From SIG565 sp045594065 (lineage in GTDB: Bacteria; Bacillota; Clostridia; Oscillospirales; Acutalibacteraceae), in assembly GCA_045594065.1 (NCBI GenBank), contig JAZNXU010000002.1, positions 11,411 through 75,410 on the forward strand: a stretch of 64,000 bases of DNA. Direction: 5' to 3'. A model generated the notes under the pieces. That model saw only the letters and a list, made by a program, of their open reading frames with translations. It had not been told where the DNA came from and did no database searches. The translations under genes were made by a program, and so were the position numbers. Below are positions 16,978 to 25,433 of this stretch, piece after piece. The number at the start of each line of letters is the position of its first letter. Positions within the stretch are counted from its first letter, which is position 1.

Positions 16978-18663
16978 TTACATACTCTGCGGGGCGTCAA
17001 TCTTCATCATATTAAGAACATTTTTAATAACAATTCCCGTAGCCTTGCAAAGCTTAATTCTTGCCATCATTAATGGCTCTTCAATTCCGCGAACGCGGCA
17101 GGCGTTATAGAACTTGTGGAACTTGGTTGCAAGGTCGCTTACATAGTGGGTCATTCTTGCGGGGTCGTAAGATTTAGCCGCAACAATAATTTCCTCTGTT
17201 AGGTGTGATAAATGAACTATCAAATCGCGCTCTTCGGCGGTGCTTAATAATTCGAGTTCAGCCTTTGTAGGCTCGCGTACCTCAATACCGTCTTCGCTGA
17301 GATTTCGCATAATGCTGCAAATTCTCGCATGGGCGTACTGTACATAGTAAACGGGGTTTTGGCTAGACTCTTCAACCGCTAAATCAAGGTCAAAGTCGAA
17401 GTGGCTGTTGGCTTCACGGAGGTTGAAGAAAAATCTTGCCGCGTCAATCGGCACTTCGTCAAGCAGAGTTACAAGCGTAATGGCTTTACCCGAACGCTTA
17501 GATGCCTTGATTACTTCACCGTCTTTAACAAGACGCACCATCTGCATAAGCACAACATCGAGTCGGTCAGCATCGACACCTAGGGCTATAAGCGCACTTT
17601 TCAAGCGCGGAACATACCCGTGGTGGTCAGCGCCTAAAATATCAATTGCCTTGTCAAAACCGCGGGTTACTAATTTATTATAGTGGTAGGCAATATCGGG
17701 TACAATGTAGGTCGGCACACCGTTCGAGCGCACAAGAACAAAATCGTCCGAGAGGAAATCGCTACCCTTAAACCATAGTGCACCCTCGTTTTCATAGGTG
17801 TGACCGCTCTGCTTTAAAAGCTCAACAATGCGGGTGGTTTCTCCGCTTGCGTGGAGTGTGCTTTCTCTAAACCAAGTGTTGTATTCAATTCGGTATTTAA
17901 GCAGGTCGTCGTGAAGACCCTGAATGTTTTTAGGCAGCGCAAAATCAACTAGAGCCTTTCTTCGAATTTCCTCGGTCTCACTTAAATATTTATTGCCGTG
18001 AATAGCTGCAAATGCCTCAGCGTGGGCAATAATATCTGCACCGTGGTAGCTGTCCTCAGGCATTTCTACACTGCTGTCATATATCTGCTTATATCTTAAA
18101 TCAAGGGAAAGCCCAAATTTGTTAATCTGATTTCCAGCATCGTTAATGTAGAACTCGCGCTCAACATTATAGCCCGCCTTTTCGAGTACCGCCGCCAAAC
18201 AGTCGCCAAGTGCGCCGCCGCGAGCGTTACCAATATGCATCGGTCCTGTAGGATTAGCCGAAACAAACTCTACAAGTGCTTTTTTACCACCGCCGAAATT
18301 ACTCTTACCGTAGTTGTCCCCCAAAGTGTCAACATCAGCTACAATGTCGGCATAGTAGCCGTCGGATAAAAAGAAATTAATAAAGCCCGGACCTGCAATT
18401 TCATATTTGCCAATGTATGTGCCGCCAAAATCAGCATTAGCCATTAATGCTTCGGCTATTTTGCGGGGAGCATTTCTGAAAAGCTTAGACCACGCAAGCG
18501 CCGCATTAACGGCATAGTCGCCGTGCTCGCGGTTAGAGGGCACTTCAATTATAAAGTCGGTAAGCTCTACACTAGGCAGCTCACCATTATCCATTGCAGT
18601 CTTAGCGGCGTTTAAAACTATATTTTTAATCTGTTCCTTTGCTGTGTTTACTATCTGTGACAT
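16978..18663 (-). CDS. argS: Arginyl-tRNA synthetase
   Basis: This 561-residue class-I synthetase charges tRNA-Arg. Its HIGH-type signature is NPTGPMHIGNARGG (~132-145). The N-terminal ~110 residues form the ArgRS add-1 domain, and the C-terminus has the DALR anticodon-binding helices (QYAHARICSIMRNL; FHKFYNACRV; MARIKLCKATGIVIKNVLNMM). As in many ArgRS, a canonical KMSKS is missing and the loop reads VIKASKRSGK (~370). The length fits the family. The stop of the DUF1934 gene lies 2 bases upstream, giving a murI-DUF1934-argS operon, with the serpin gene 17 bases further downstream. Confidence 0.96.
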   Translation of the reverse strand: MSQIVNTAKEQIKNIVLNAAKTAMDNGELPSVELTDFIIEVPSNREHGDYAVNAALAWSKLFRNAPRKIAEALMANADFGGTYIGKYEIAGPGFINFFLSDGYYADIVADVDTLGDNYGKSNFGGGKKALVEFVSANPTGPMHIGNARGGALGDCLAAVLEKAGYNVEREFYINDAGNQINKFGLSLDLRYKQIYDSSVEMPEDSYHGADIIAHAEAFAAIHGNKYLSETEEIRRKALVDFALPKNIQGLHDDLLKYRIEYNTWFRESTLHASGETTRIVELLKQSGHTYENEGALWFKGSDFLSDDFVLVRSNGVPTYIVPDIAYHYNKLVTRGFDKAIDILGADHHGYVPRLKSALIALGVDADRLDVVLMQMVRLVKDGEVIKASKRSGKAITLVTLLDEVPIDAARFFFNLREANSHFDFDLDLAVEESSQNPVYYVQYAHARICSIMRNLSEDGIEVREPTKAELELLSTAEERDLIVHLSHLTEEIIVAAKSYDPARMTHYVSDLATKFHKFYNACRVRGIEEPLMMARIKLCKATGIVIKNVLNMMKIDAPQSM

Positions 18664-18665
18664 CT

Positions 18666-19085
18666 TTATACCTCTTTTACCGAAATTTCTACTGTGTTGC
18701 GGCTGAGCACGCTGTTTTCAATATCAATTGTATAACTCATTCTAACTCTGCCGCCGTTAGCGCCTAATGTATTTTCAATTGTTTCACCGAAAATTCCAAG
18801 AACAAGCTCACCTTGCGGAATGGAATAAAAGCAGGTGTTTCGTCGCCCTTTTTCAATAACCAATCGGCTGTCAATTCCGCCCGAGCGTATCATAGTTATT
18901 TTGCTGTTTCCCTCGGTCTTCACAAGGGTTTTAACATTGTCGGTTTTAAGTGTTTCATTTTCCTCGTAGGAAATCAGGTATTTGCCGTCTTTTTCGCAGA
19001 GCGTGCCAACGGTTGAAAGCTCTATAACATCGCTTTCGCCGTCAATGCCTTGAGTTCCCCTAATATCAATTATTACATTTTTCAT
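18666..19085 (-). CDS. DUF1934 family small beta-barrel protein
   Basis: This 139-residue protein matches the DUF1934 (YwiB-like) family, predicted to adopt a lipocalin-like beta-barrel: VIDIRGTQGIDGESDVIELSTVG at the start, YLISYEE (~36), the VKTEGNSKITMIRSGG strand pair (~60-73), and GRVRMSYTIDIEN near the end. In Firmicutes the gene usually sits next to argS, as it does here, but its function is unknown. It overlaps murI by 4 bp and is followed closely by argS. Confidence 0.82.
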   Translation of the reverse strand: MKNVIIDIRGTQGIDGESDVIELSTVGTLCEKDGKYLISYEENETLKTDNVKTLVKTEGNSKITMIRSGGIDSRLVIEKGRRNTCFYSIPQGELVLGIFGETIENTLGANGGRVRMSYTIDIENSVLSRNTVEISVKEV

Positions 19086-19891
19086 AGCTTACTTATATCC
19101 ACCTGTTTTGCGTTGTCTGCGTGTATTTTTTCACCCATTAATTTTTCCGTAGTGCTTTCAAACGAGCCTGTCATATCGCTAACAAAGTAGCTGTGCTTGC
19201 CGCCATTTGAATTAAGGAGCCTTTTTTTCTCTAAATAGCTCTTTAGGTTTTGGCTTAATTCCTCACCGGGATTTATAAGGGTTACACTGCTTCCCATAAC
19301 CTCGGCAATTACACCGCTAAGCAGCGGATAATGCGTGCAACCGAGAATAAGCGTGTCAATGCCTTTTTCTTTAAGCGGTAAAAGATATCTCTTAACCGTT
19401 TCAAGCACTATTATGCTGTCCTTTGAAGTAAGTCCCTCTTCTACTAACGGCACAAACAGCGGGCAGGCGGCGGCATAAATTTCGGCAGAGGGTAAAAGCT
19501 CTAAAATTCTTTTTTTGTGCTCACCGCTCTTAACTGTTGCGGGGGTGCCTATAATGCCAATTTTTCCGCTTCTTGTGGCTTTAACAGCTGCAGTCGCAGC
19601 TGGGGTAATCATTTCAAAAAAAGGAACAGGCAGAATATCTGCCGTGTCAGCCGCTACCGCACTAACAGTTCCACAGGCGGCAACAATAGCCTTAACATTA
19701 TGGCTGAGTAAAAACTTCGCGTCCTCAGCGGCGTATTTTTTTATGGTGTCGCGGCTTCGTGTGCCGTATGGTACTCTGCCTGTATCACCAAAGTATACAA
19801 TGTCCTCGTTGGGCAAAAGCTTTATAATTTCTTTCATAACAGTCAGCCCGCCGAGCCCCGAGTCGAATATTCCTATTGGGTGTTTAAACAC
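19082..19891 (-). CDS. murI: Glutamate racemase
   Basis: This ~269-residue enzyme makes D-glutamate for peptidoglycan. It has IGIFDSGLGGLTVMKE near the start, YFGDTGRVPYGTRS (~35-48), the first catalytic Cys in AACGTVSA (~73), and the second in ILGCTHYPLL (~183-192). The first Cys motif has Gly where many homologues have Asn, a variant I believe is common in Clostridia. Start choice: the frame extends to a GTG at 19900, but that GTG touches the AGGGG site directly, whereas the GTG at 19891 sits 8 bases after it, so I prefer 19891. The downstream gene overlaps by 4 bp. Confidence 0.93.
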   Translation of the reverse strand: MFKHPIGIFDSGLGGLTVMKEIIKLLPNEDIVYFGDTGRVPYGTRSRDTIKKYAAEDAKFLLSHNVKAIVAACGTVSAVAADTADILPVPFFEMITPAATAAVKATRSGKIGIIGTPATVKSGEHKKRILELLPSAEIYAAACPLFVPLVEEGLTSKDSIIVLETVKRYLLPLKEKGIDTLILGCTHYPLLSGVIAEVMGSSVTLINPGEELSQNLKSYLEKKRLLNSNGGKHSYFVSDMTGSFESTTEKLMGEKIHADNAKQVDISKL

Positions 19892-19994
19892 AACATTCAC
19901 CCCTATAATACATATTAATTCAATTTATAATAACATATTTTAAAAGAATGTGCAACACAAAAGGAGAACTAAAATAAAAAATTTGCAAAAGGTA

Positions 19995-20023
19995 TTGACA
20001 AACTGGTATGTTGGTGGTAAAAT
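19995..20023 (+). promoter_or_regulatory. Sigma-A promoter of the infC operon
   Basis: -35 TTGACA (19995-20000) and -10 TAAAAT (20018-20023), 17 bases apart, lie about 165 bp upstream of the infC start codon. Confidence 0.8.
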
Positions 20024-20029
20024 AACCCT

Positions 20030-20160
20030 ACAACAAAGCAGAACAATTATGTCGTTCTCACCCCGAGGTCATGTCCTACAGGGTCAATAAGTTAAAAGAG
20101 TAACGCTCTTATTATGCTTATTTGCACGGATGACATTGTTGTTATCCGTGCTTTTTTGAA
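20030..20160 (+). ncRNA. infC leader, probable L20-type autoregulatory element
   Basis: This is a structured 5' leader between promoter and infC. It contains short inverted repeats (CCCTACA at 20026 region with TGTCCTACAGGG; AAGAGTAAC/GCTCTT) and ends in a perfect-stem intrinsic terminator. In Firmicutes the infC-rpmI-rplT operon is controlled by ribosomal protein L20 binding such a leader and causing premature termination. The same job is inferred here from position and the terminator; detailed structural agreement with the known leader was not verified. Confidence 0.55.
20124..20157 (+). terminator. Leader terminator of infC operon
   Basis: The stem GCACGGAT (20124-20131) with ATCCGTGC (20144-20151) is extended inward by A/T pairs and followed by TTTTTT. 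It lies between the promoter and the infC ribosome binding site. Confidence 0.85.
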
Positions 20161-20186
20161 TTATTTTCTGTCGGAGGTGCTTTAAC

Positions 20187-20705
20187 ATTAGCAGCAAAGA
20201 AATTTTAATCAATGAAAGTATTAAGTTCAAAGAGGTTCGCGTAATCGATACCGATGGCTCACAGCTCGGCATTATGCCAATTAAAGAGGCTCTGTCAGCC
20301 GCCGCAAAAAAGGACCTTGACCTTGTTAATCTGTCCCCGAATGCCAATCCGCCTGTTTGCAAGATAATGGATTTCGGTAAATACCGTTTCGAGCAGGCTA
20401 AACGCGAAAAGGAAGCCAGAAAGAATCAAAAGGTTGTGGAAATTAAAGAAATCCGCTTAGGACTTAGCATTGATAAACACGATTTCGAAACCAAGGGTAA
20501 TCACGCTATCAAGTTTTTAAAGGATGGCGACAAGGTAAAGGTTTCAATCCGCTTCCGTGGCCGCGAATTCGGTCATCCGGAAATTGGTTTGGAGATTATG
20601 CAACGCTTTGCCGAATATTGCTCAGAGGTTGCAAACGTGGAAAAGCCTGCTAAAATGGAAGGCAGAAATATGCTTATGTTTTTAGCTCCGAAGCCCGTTA
20701 AGTAA
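20187..20705 (+). CDS. infC: Translation initiation factor IF-3, ATT start
   Basis: This 172-residue IF-3 prevents premature 30S-50S joining and checks initiator tRNA. The start is an ATT at 20187, 9 bases after GGAGG (20173-20177). Reading from there gives the expected N-terminus SSKEILINESIKFKEVRVID, and only then the first ATG at 20274, which lies well inside the N-domain (QLGIMPIKEAL). AUU initiation is the known autoregulatory device of infC. The later motifs include KIMDFGKYRFEQ, VVEIKEIRLGLSIDKHD (~88) and KVSIRFRGRE (~118). The gene leads the rpmI-rplT operon. Confidence 0.93.
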   Translation: MSSKEILINESIKFKEVRVIDTDGSQLGIMPIKEALSAAAKKDLDLVNLSPNANPPVCKIMDFGKYRFEQAKREKEARKNQKVVEIKEIRLGLSIDKHDFETKGNHAIKFLKDGDKVKVSIRFRGREFGHPEIGLEIMQRFAEYCSEVANVEKPAKMEGRNMLMFLAPKPVK

Positions 20706-20733
20706 TTCGTAAAATTTAAAGGAGGATTTATAA

Positions 20734-20931
20734 ATGCCTAAGATTAAGACACACAGCGGTGCAAAAAAGCGCTTTAAGCTGACCAAAACCGGTCTTGTTA
20801 AGCGTGGACACGCATACAAATCACACATTTTAAATAAGAAGACAACCAAGCGTAAGAGAAATCTCCGCAAGGTAGTAGTAGCCGATGTAACTAACGTTGC
20901 AAAGGTTAAGAAAATGATTCCTTACAAGTAA
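20734..20931 (+). CDS. rpmI: 50S ribosomal protein L35
   Basis: This 65-residue basic protein has the family pattern PKIKTHSGAKKRFKLTKTG, then RGHAYKSHILNKKTTKRKR and a C-terminal KVKKMIPYK. The length is standard. AAAGGAGG lies upstream at normal spacing. It sits between infC and rplT, as in nearly all bacteria. Confidence 0.97.
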   Translation: MPKIKTHSGAKKRFKLTKTGLVKRGHAYKSHILNKKTTKRKRNLRKVVVADVTNVAKVKKMIPYK

Positions 20932-20958
20932 AAAGAAGGAAAGAGAGGTTAGTTACAA

Positions 20959-21318
20959 ATGGCACGAGTAAAAGGTGCGTTAGCAACACGCAAAAGAAGA
21001 AATAAAACTTTAAAGCTCGCTAAGGGCTATTTCGGAGCAAAATCAAAGCTCTTTAAAACAGCAAAAGAGGCTGTAATGAAATCAGGCAACTATGCTTATA
21101 TTGGCAGAAGACTTAAAAAGCGTGATTTCCGTCGCCTCTGGATTACCAGAATTTCAGCTGCAGCTAAAATTAACGGTATGAACTATTCTACCTTTATGAA
21201 CGGTCTTAAAAAGGCAGGAGTTCAGATTAACCGTAAAATGTTGGCAGACCTCGCTGTAAACGATGCTGCCGGCTTTGCCACCCTTGCGAAAAATGCAAAG
21301 AAAGCATTAGACAAATAA
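20959..21318 (+). CDS. rplT: 50S ribosomal protein L20
   Basis: This 119-residue 23S-binding assembly protein is the probable repressor of its own operon through the leader. Typical segments are MARVKGALATRKRRNKTLKLAKG, GAKSKLFKTAKEAVMKSG, RLWITRISAAAKINGM and LADLAVNDAAGF. The last gene of the operon, it is followed by a strong terminator. Confidence 0.97.
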   Translation: MARVKGALATRKRRNKTLKLAKGYFGAKSKLFKTAKEAVMKSGNYAYIGRRLKKRDFRRLWITRISAAAKINGMNYSTFMNGLKKAGVQINRKMLADLAVNDAAGFATLAKNAKKALDK

Positions 21319-21324
21319 TTATCA

Positions 21325-21356
21325 CGCCCGAGATTACTCTCGGGCGACTTTCTTTT
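21325..21356 (+). terminator. Terminator of the infC-rpmI-rplT operon
   Basis: A 9-bp stem CGCCCGAGA/TCTCGGGCG (21325-21333 with 21338-21346) with loop TTAC is followed by ACTTTCTTTT. Confidence 0.85.
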
Positions 21357-21373
21357 AAAGGAATAGGAAAATT

Positions 21374-22144
21374 ATGAATTTTAAAGCTATTACCAGCCGC
21401 GAAAATCCACTTATTAAGGCGATTTTCAAGCTTAAAACAAGCAGTAAGGAAAGAAAAACTCAAGGTAAATTTATAGTTGAGGGACTTCGTGTTTGCAGCG
21501 ATTGCAGAGATAACGGGGTTAAATTCAGCACACTTATTTTAACCGAAAATTTCCTAGAAAAGAACGCTCAAGCAGCGCATCTTTTTGCCGAAAACTCAGA
21601 AGAAACGGCGGTTGTGCCCGAGTTTGTTTTCGAAAAGATTGCCGACACCGATACCCCTCAGGGTGTTTTGGCGGTAGTGAAAATGCCCGAAAGAAAAGCT
21701 GAAATCGAGAAAACGGGCAGATACATAGCTTTAGAAAATCTTTCCGACCCTACTAATTTAGGTGCAATTTCCCGTACTGCAGAGGCTTTAGGTATTAGCG
21801 GCATCATAATTTCCAACAATTCTTGCGACCCATATTCACCTAAGGTTATTCGCGCTTCTATGGGCACAATTTTGCGTTTGCCGCTTATTATTACCAATGA
21901 TTTTTTGGGTAAATTGAAGAAAAGCGGGCTAACGCTTTATGCCTGTGTAGTAAATGGTGGTAAAAGAATTACCGATGTTACTTTTTCAGACGGTACAGCA
22001 GTGCTTATCGGCAACGAGGCAAACGGGCTCACACCCGATACTGCCGCAGCGTGTGAAAAGATAACAATTCCGATGTCCGGCAGGGCCGAGTCGCTTAATG
22101 CATCGGTTGCCGCCGCAATTGCTATGTGGGAGTTAAAACGATGA
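21374..22144 (+). CDS. TrmH/SpoU-family RNA 2'-O-methyltransferase
   Basis: This 256-residue RNA methyltransferase uses the SPOUT trefoil knot. The N-terminal ~100 residues form the L30e-like substrate-binding domain (ITSRENPLIKAI; KFIVEGLRVCSD). The SPOUT motifs follow: motif 1 ENLSDPTNLGAISRTAEALG (~118-137), motif 2 VLIGNEANGL (~209-218), and motif 3 IPMSGRAESLNASVAAAIAMWE. The target may be a 23S rRNA or tRNA ribose; it cannot be told from sequence. The stop overlaps the dprA start (ATGA), so the genes are coupled. Confidence 0.9.
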   Translation: MNFKAITSRENPLIKAIFKLKTSSKERKTQGKFIVEGLRVCSDCRDNGVKFSTLILTENFLEKNAQAAHLFAENSEETAVVPEFVFEKIADTDTPQGVLAVVKMPERKAEIEKTGRYIALENLSDPTNLGAISRTAEALGISGIIISNNSCDPYSPKVIRASMGTILRLPLIITNDFLGKLKKSGLTLYACVVNGGKRITDVTFSDGTAVLIGNEANGLTPDTAAACEKITIPMSGRAESLNASVAAAIAMWELKR

Positions 22145-23313
22145 ATTTGCACTATTGGGTATGGTTGCAGCAGGCACTCGGTTACGGCAGTAAATATACG
22201 AGTCGGCTGCTAGAGCATTTTGGCTCTGCCGAAGAGATATTCAAGGCAAAGCAAAGCGATATAGCCGCTCTAGGTATTAAGAATAAAAAGATAATTGAAA
22301 ATCTAAATACCAAAAGGCTTAATAAAGCCACCGAAATAATAAAAGATTGCAAGAAAAACGGGATTTTAATAATACAGTATAATTCAGAGTCTTATCCCGA
22401 TGCTTTAAGAGAGATTCCGGCACCTCCCATAGTACTATATGCTAAAGGGGATATTTCTCTTTTAAAGGAAGAAACCACTGTTTGCATTGTAGGTCCGAGA
22501 AAGGTTTCGGTATACGGCAAGAAAGCGGCATTTTCGCTTTCAGCCCGCCTTGCTCTTTGCGGCTTTACGGTTGTAAGTGGTGGGGCTCTCGGCTGTGATA
22601 CTGCCGCACATAAGGGTGCGCTTTTAGTTGATGGAAAAACAGTGTGCTTTCTGGGCTCGGGTATAGCATCAGATTATCTGCCGATAAACAAACCGCTTCG
22701 GGATAAAATAGCCGAGAAAGGATTACTTGTAAGCGAATACCCGCCATATTACGCGGCTTCAAAATATACTTTTCCGGTTAGAAACCGCCTAATGGCTGGA
22801 TTTACTCTCGGCACTGTTATAGTTGAAGCGGGAGAGAAGAGCGGCGCATTAATTACCGCTAACGCCGCGGTAGAGCAAAGCCGTGATGTTTTTGTTATCC
22901 CCGGAAACCCAACCGACCCGAATTATAAGGGGTCAAATAAATTATTGCGCGACGGGGCCAAGCCGCTTTTAGAGCTAGGAGATATTATTACTGAATATCT
23001 ACCGCTTTACCCGCATAAAATTAATCCCGAAAAGGCTTATTCGAAAGCACTCTCTATGAATTCAGAGCAAAAAAGTGTAAAAGCCACAGAAAAAGAGAAA
23101 AACACTAAAAAAACCAAAAAAATTATAAAAGAAAATCTTTCAAATAATGCAAAAATAGTGTATAATCAATTAGATAAGCAAATTTTCTATTTAGATGAGC
23201 TTGACCGTTCGGTTTTATCAGATTCCCAAATTCTGGCAGCCATTACCGAACTTGAAATTTTCGGATATATAAAAGCACTCCCCGGCGGCAAGTACGGTCT
23301 TGAAAATGAGTAA
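22141..23313 (+). CDS. dprA: DNA-processing protein DprA (Smf)
   Basis: This ~390-residue protein loads RecA onto incoming single-stranded DNA in transformation. It has an N-terminal SAM-like helical domain (YWVWLQQALGYGSKYTSRLL), the Rossmann core with VCIVGPRKVSVYGKKAA (~119-135), VVSGGALGCDTAAHKGALL (~148-166), and VEAGEKSGALITANAAVEQ (~233-251), then a winged-helix C-terminus (~320-390). The ATG at 22141 overlaps the previous stop; the longer frame begins inside the upstream gene without a ribosome binding site. topA follows after 23 bases, an arrangement common in Firmicutes. Confidence 0.94.
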   Translation: MNLHYWVWLQQALGYGSKYTSRLLEHFGSAEEIFKAKQSDIAALGIKNKKIIENLNTKRLNKATEIIKDCKKNGILIIQYNSESYPDALREIPAPPIVLYAKGDISLLKEETTVCIVGPRKVSVYGKKAAFSLSARLALCGFTVVSGGALGCDTAAHKGALLVDGKTVCFLGSGIASDYLPINKPLRDKIAEKGLLVSEYPPYYAASKYTFPVRNRLMAGFTLGTVIVEAGEKSGALITANAAVEQSRDVFVIPGNPTDPNYKGSNKLLRDGAKPLLELGDIITEYLPLYPHKINPEKAYSKALSMNSEQKSVKATEKEKNTKKTKKIIKENLSNNAKIVYNQLDKQIFYLDELDRSVLSDSQILAAITELEIFGYIKALPGGKYGLENE

Positions 23314-23336
23314 TTTGAATTTTAAGGAGATATAAA

Positions 23337-25430
23337 ATGTCAAAGCTTATAATTGTTGAGTCACCCTCAAAAATTAAAAGTATTAAGAAAATCCTCGGCG
23401 CTGATTACGAGGTTATGGCTTCTGTCGGTCATATACGCGACCTGCCTAAATCTAAACTCGGCGTTGATGTTGATAATGATTTTGAACTCAAATACGAAAC
23501 TATTGCGGGCAAAAAGGATACTATCAAAAAGCTCAGAGAGGCAGCCGCTCAGGCAGACTTTGTCTACCTTGCAACCGACCCCGACCGCGAGGGTGAGGCA
23601 ATCTCTTGGCATTTAGCAACACTTTTGGCACTTGATATGAATGCTGAAAACCGTGTTGGTTTTAACGAAATTACCAAAACGGGTGTTGAAAACGGTATGG
23701 CAAATCCAAGACGACTTGATTTGGATTTAGTTGATGCTCAGCAGGCTCGCCGTGCGCTTGACCGCGTTGTGGGTTATAAATTAAGCCCGTTCTTATGGAA
23801 AAAGGTTAAGCGCGGATTGTCTGCAGGCCGTGTACAGAGCGTGGCTTTAAAGCTTATTGTAGACAGGGAAAAGAAAATAGAGGCATTCGTTCCTGAGGAA
23901 TATTGGACCCTTGATGCAAAGCTGCTTTCGGGTAAAAAATCTTTCATTGCAAAGTTCTACGGTGATGATAACGGCAATAAAATTGAAATTCCAAACGAGG
24001 AAACCGCCAATAAAATCAAGAGCGATTTAGAGGGTGCTAAGTACACCGTTCAAAAGATAAAAAAGGGTACACGCAACCGTCAGCCCGCACCTCCGTTTAT
24101 TACCTCCAGCCTTATGCAGGAGGCTTCACGCAAGCTTAATTATACAGGTCAGAAAACTATGCGTATTGCGCAACAGCTTTACGAGGGCGTTGATATTGAA
24201 GGAAAGGGCACTATAGGTCTTATTACCTATATGCGTACCGATTCCTTGCGTATTTCGGGTGAGGCAAGAGCCGCTGCGAAAAATTATATTGCCTCGGCTT
24301 TCGGTGATAAATATTTGCCGAAAACCGACCGTTTCTATAAAACCGACGCATCTGCTCAGGATGCTCACGAGGCTATTCGTCCTACAGATGTGTTCTTAAC
24401 ACCTGACAGTATTAAGGGCAGCCTTACTGCCGAGCAGTACAAGGTTTATCGCCTTATCTGGTGCCGCTTTGTGGCATCTTTAATGGCTAATTGTGTTCAC
24501 GATACTGTTGCAGCCGATATAACCGCGGGCGGTTATATGTTTAAAGCATCGGGTTATTCGGTTAAATTCGATGGCTTCACCGCTTTATATGAAGAGGGTA
24601 GAGATGAAGAAAGCACCGATAACTGTGTAATTCCTAAAGATATGCAGGAAAATGATGTTTTGGGTCTTAAAGAACTTATTTCCGAACAGCATTTCACCAA
24701 TCCTCCCGCGCGCTATACCGAGCCTACACTTATTCAGGTGCTTAAAGAAAACGGTATTGGCAGACCGTCAACCTATGCTACCATTATGGGTAACATTATG
24801 CAACGCGAGTATATCGAGCGTGAGAAGAAGTCGCTGAAACCTACTGCACTCGGCGTAGTTGTTTCCGATTTAATGGCTAAACACTTTAAAAATATTGTTG
24901 ATGTGAAATTCACCGCTAATGTTGAAACCGACCTTGACCATATCGCATCCGGTGAGCTTAATTGGGTAGCGGCAATGAAAAACTTTTACAAGGATTTTGA
25001 GGTTGAACTTAAAAAAGCCGAAACCGAGCTTAACGGTCAGCGCGTAAAGGTGCCGGTGGTTGAGAGTGATGTTGTTTGCGATAAATGTGGCAGAACAATG
25101 GTTGTAAAATCAAGCCGCTTCGGTAAATTCTTAGCCTGTCCAGGATATCCTGAATGTAAAAACACCAAGCCAATGCCTGAAGATGAAATTAAAGAGCCCT
25201 GTCCAAAATGCGGCGGAAAGCTTGTAAAACGCGTTTCAAAGAAAACGGGTAAATCTTTCTACGGCTGTACAGCGTATCCAAAGTGCGATTTTGCAGCCCC
25301 TGGACTTCCCACAGGCAAAACCTGTGAAATTTGCGGTGGCTATATGATAAAGGGCAGAGGCAAGACCTCATACTGCATTAATTCCGAGTGTGAAAGCCGT
25401 AAGGTTAAATCTGCTAAGAAGGATAAATAA
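23337..25430 (+). CDS. topA: DNA topoisomerase I
   Basis: This 697-residue type IA topoisomerase relaxes negative supercoils. The Toprim domain begins IIVESPSKIKSIKKILG (4-20), and the acidic triad motif TDPDREGEAISWHLA lies near residue 80. GLSAGRVQSVALKL is at ~160, and the catalytic Tyr is in GLITYMRTDSLRIS (~300). The C-terminus has three Cys4 zinc ribbons (CDKCGRTMVV..CPGYPEC, CPKCGGKLV..CTAYPKC, CEICGGYMI..CINSEC), a normal number for Firmicutes. trmFO follows 3 bases after the stop. Confidence 0.97.
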   Translation: MSKLIIVESPSKIKSIKKILGADYEVMASVGHIRDLPKSKLGVDVDNDFELKYETIAGKKDTIKKLREAAAQADFVYLATDPDREGEAISWHLATLLALDMNAENRVGFNEITKTGVENGMANPRRLDLDLVDAQQARRALDRVVGYKLSPFLWKKVKRGLSAGRVQSVALKLIVDREKKIEAFVPEEYWTLDAKLLSGKKSFIAKFYGDDNGNKIEIPNEETANKIKSDLEGAKYTVQKIKKGTRNRQPAPPFITSSLMQEASRKLNYTGQKTMRIAQQLYEGVDIEGKGTIGLITYMRTDSLRISGEARAAAKNYIASAFGDKYLPKTDRFYKTDASAQDAHEAIRPTDVFLTPDSIKGSLTAEQYKVYRLIWCRFVASLMANCVHDTVAADITAGGYMFKASGYSVKFDGFTALYEEGRDEESTDNCVIPKDMQENDVLGLKELISEQHFTNPPARYTEPTLIQVLKENGIGRPSTYATIMGNIMQREYIEREKKSLKPTALGVVVSDLMAKHFKNIVDVKFTANVETDLDHIASGELNWVAAMKNFYKDFEVELKKAETELNGQRVKVPVVESDVVCDKCGRTMVVKSSRFGKFLACPGYPECKNTKPMPEDEIKEPCPKCGGKLVKRVSKKTGKSFYGCTAYPKCDFAAPGLPTGKTCEICGGYMIKGRGKTSYCINSECESRKVKSAKKDK

Positions 25431-25433
25431 TAA

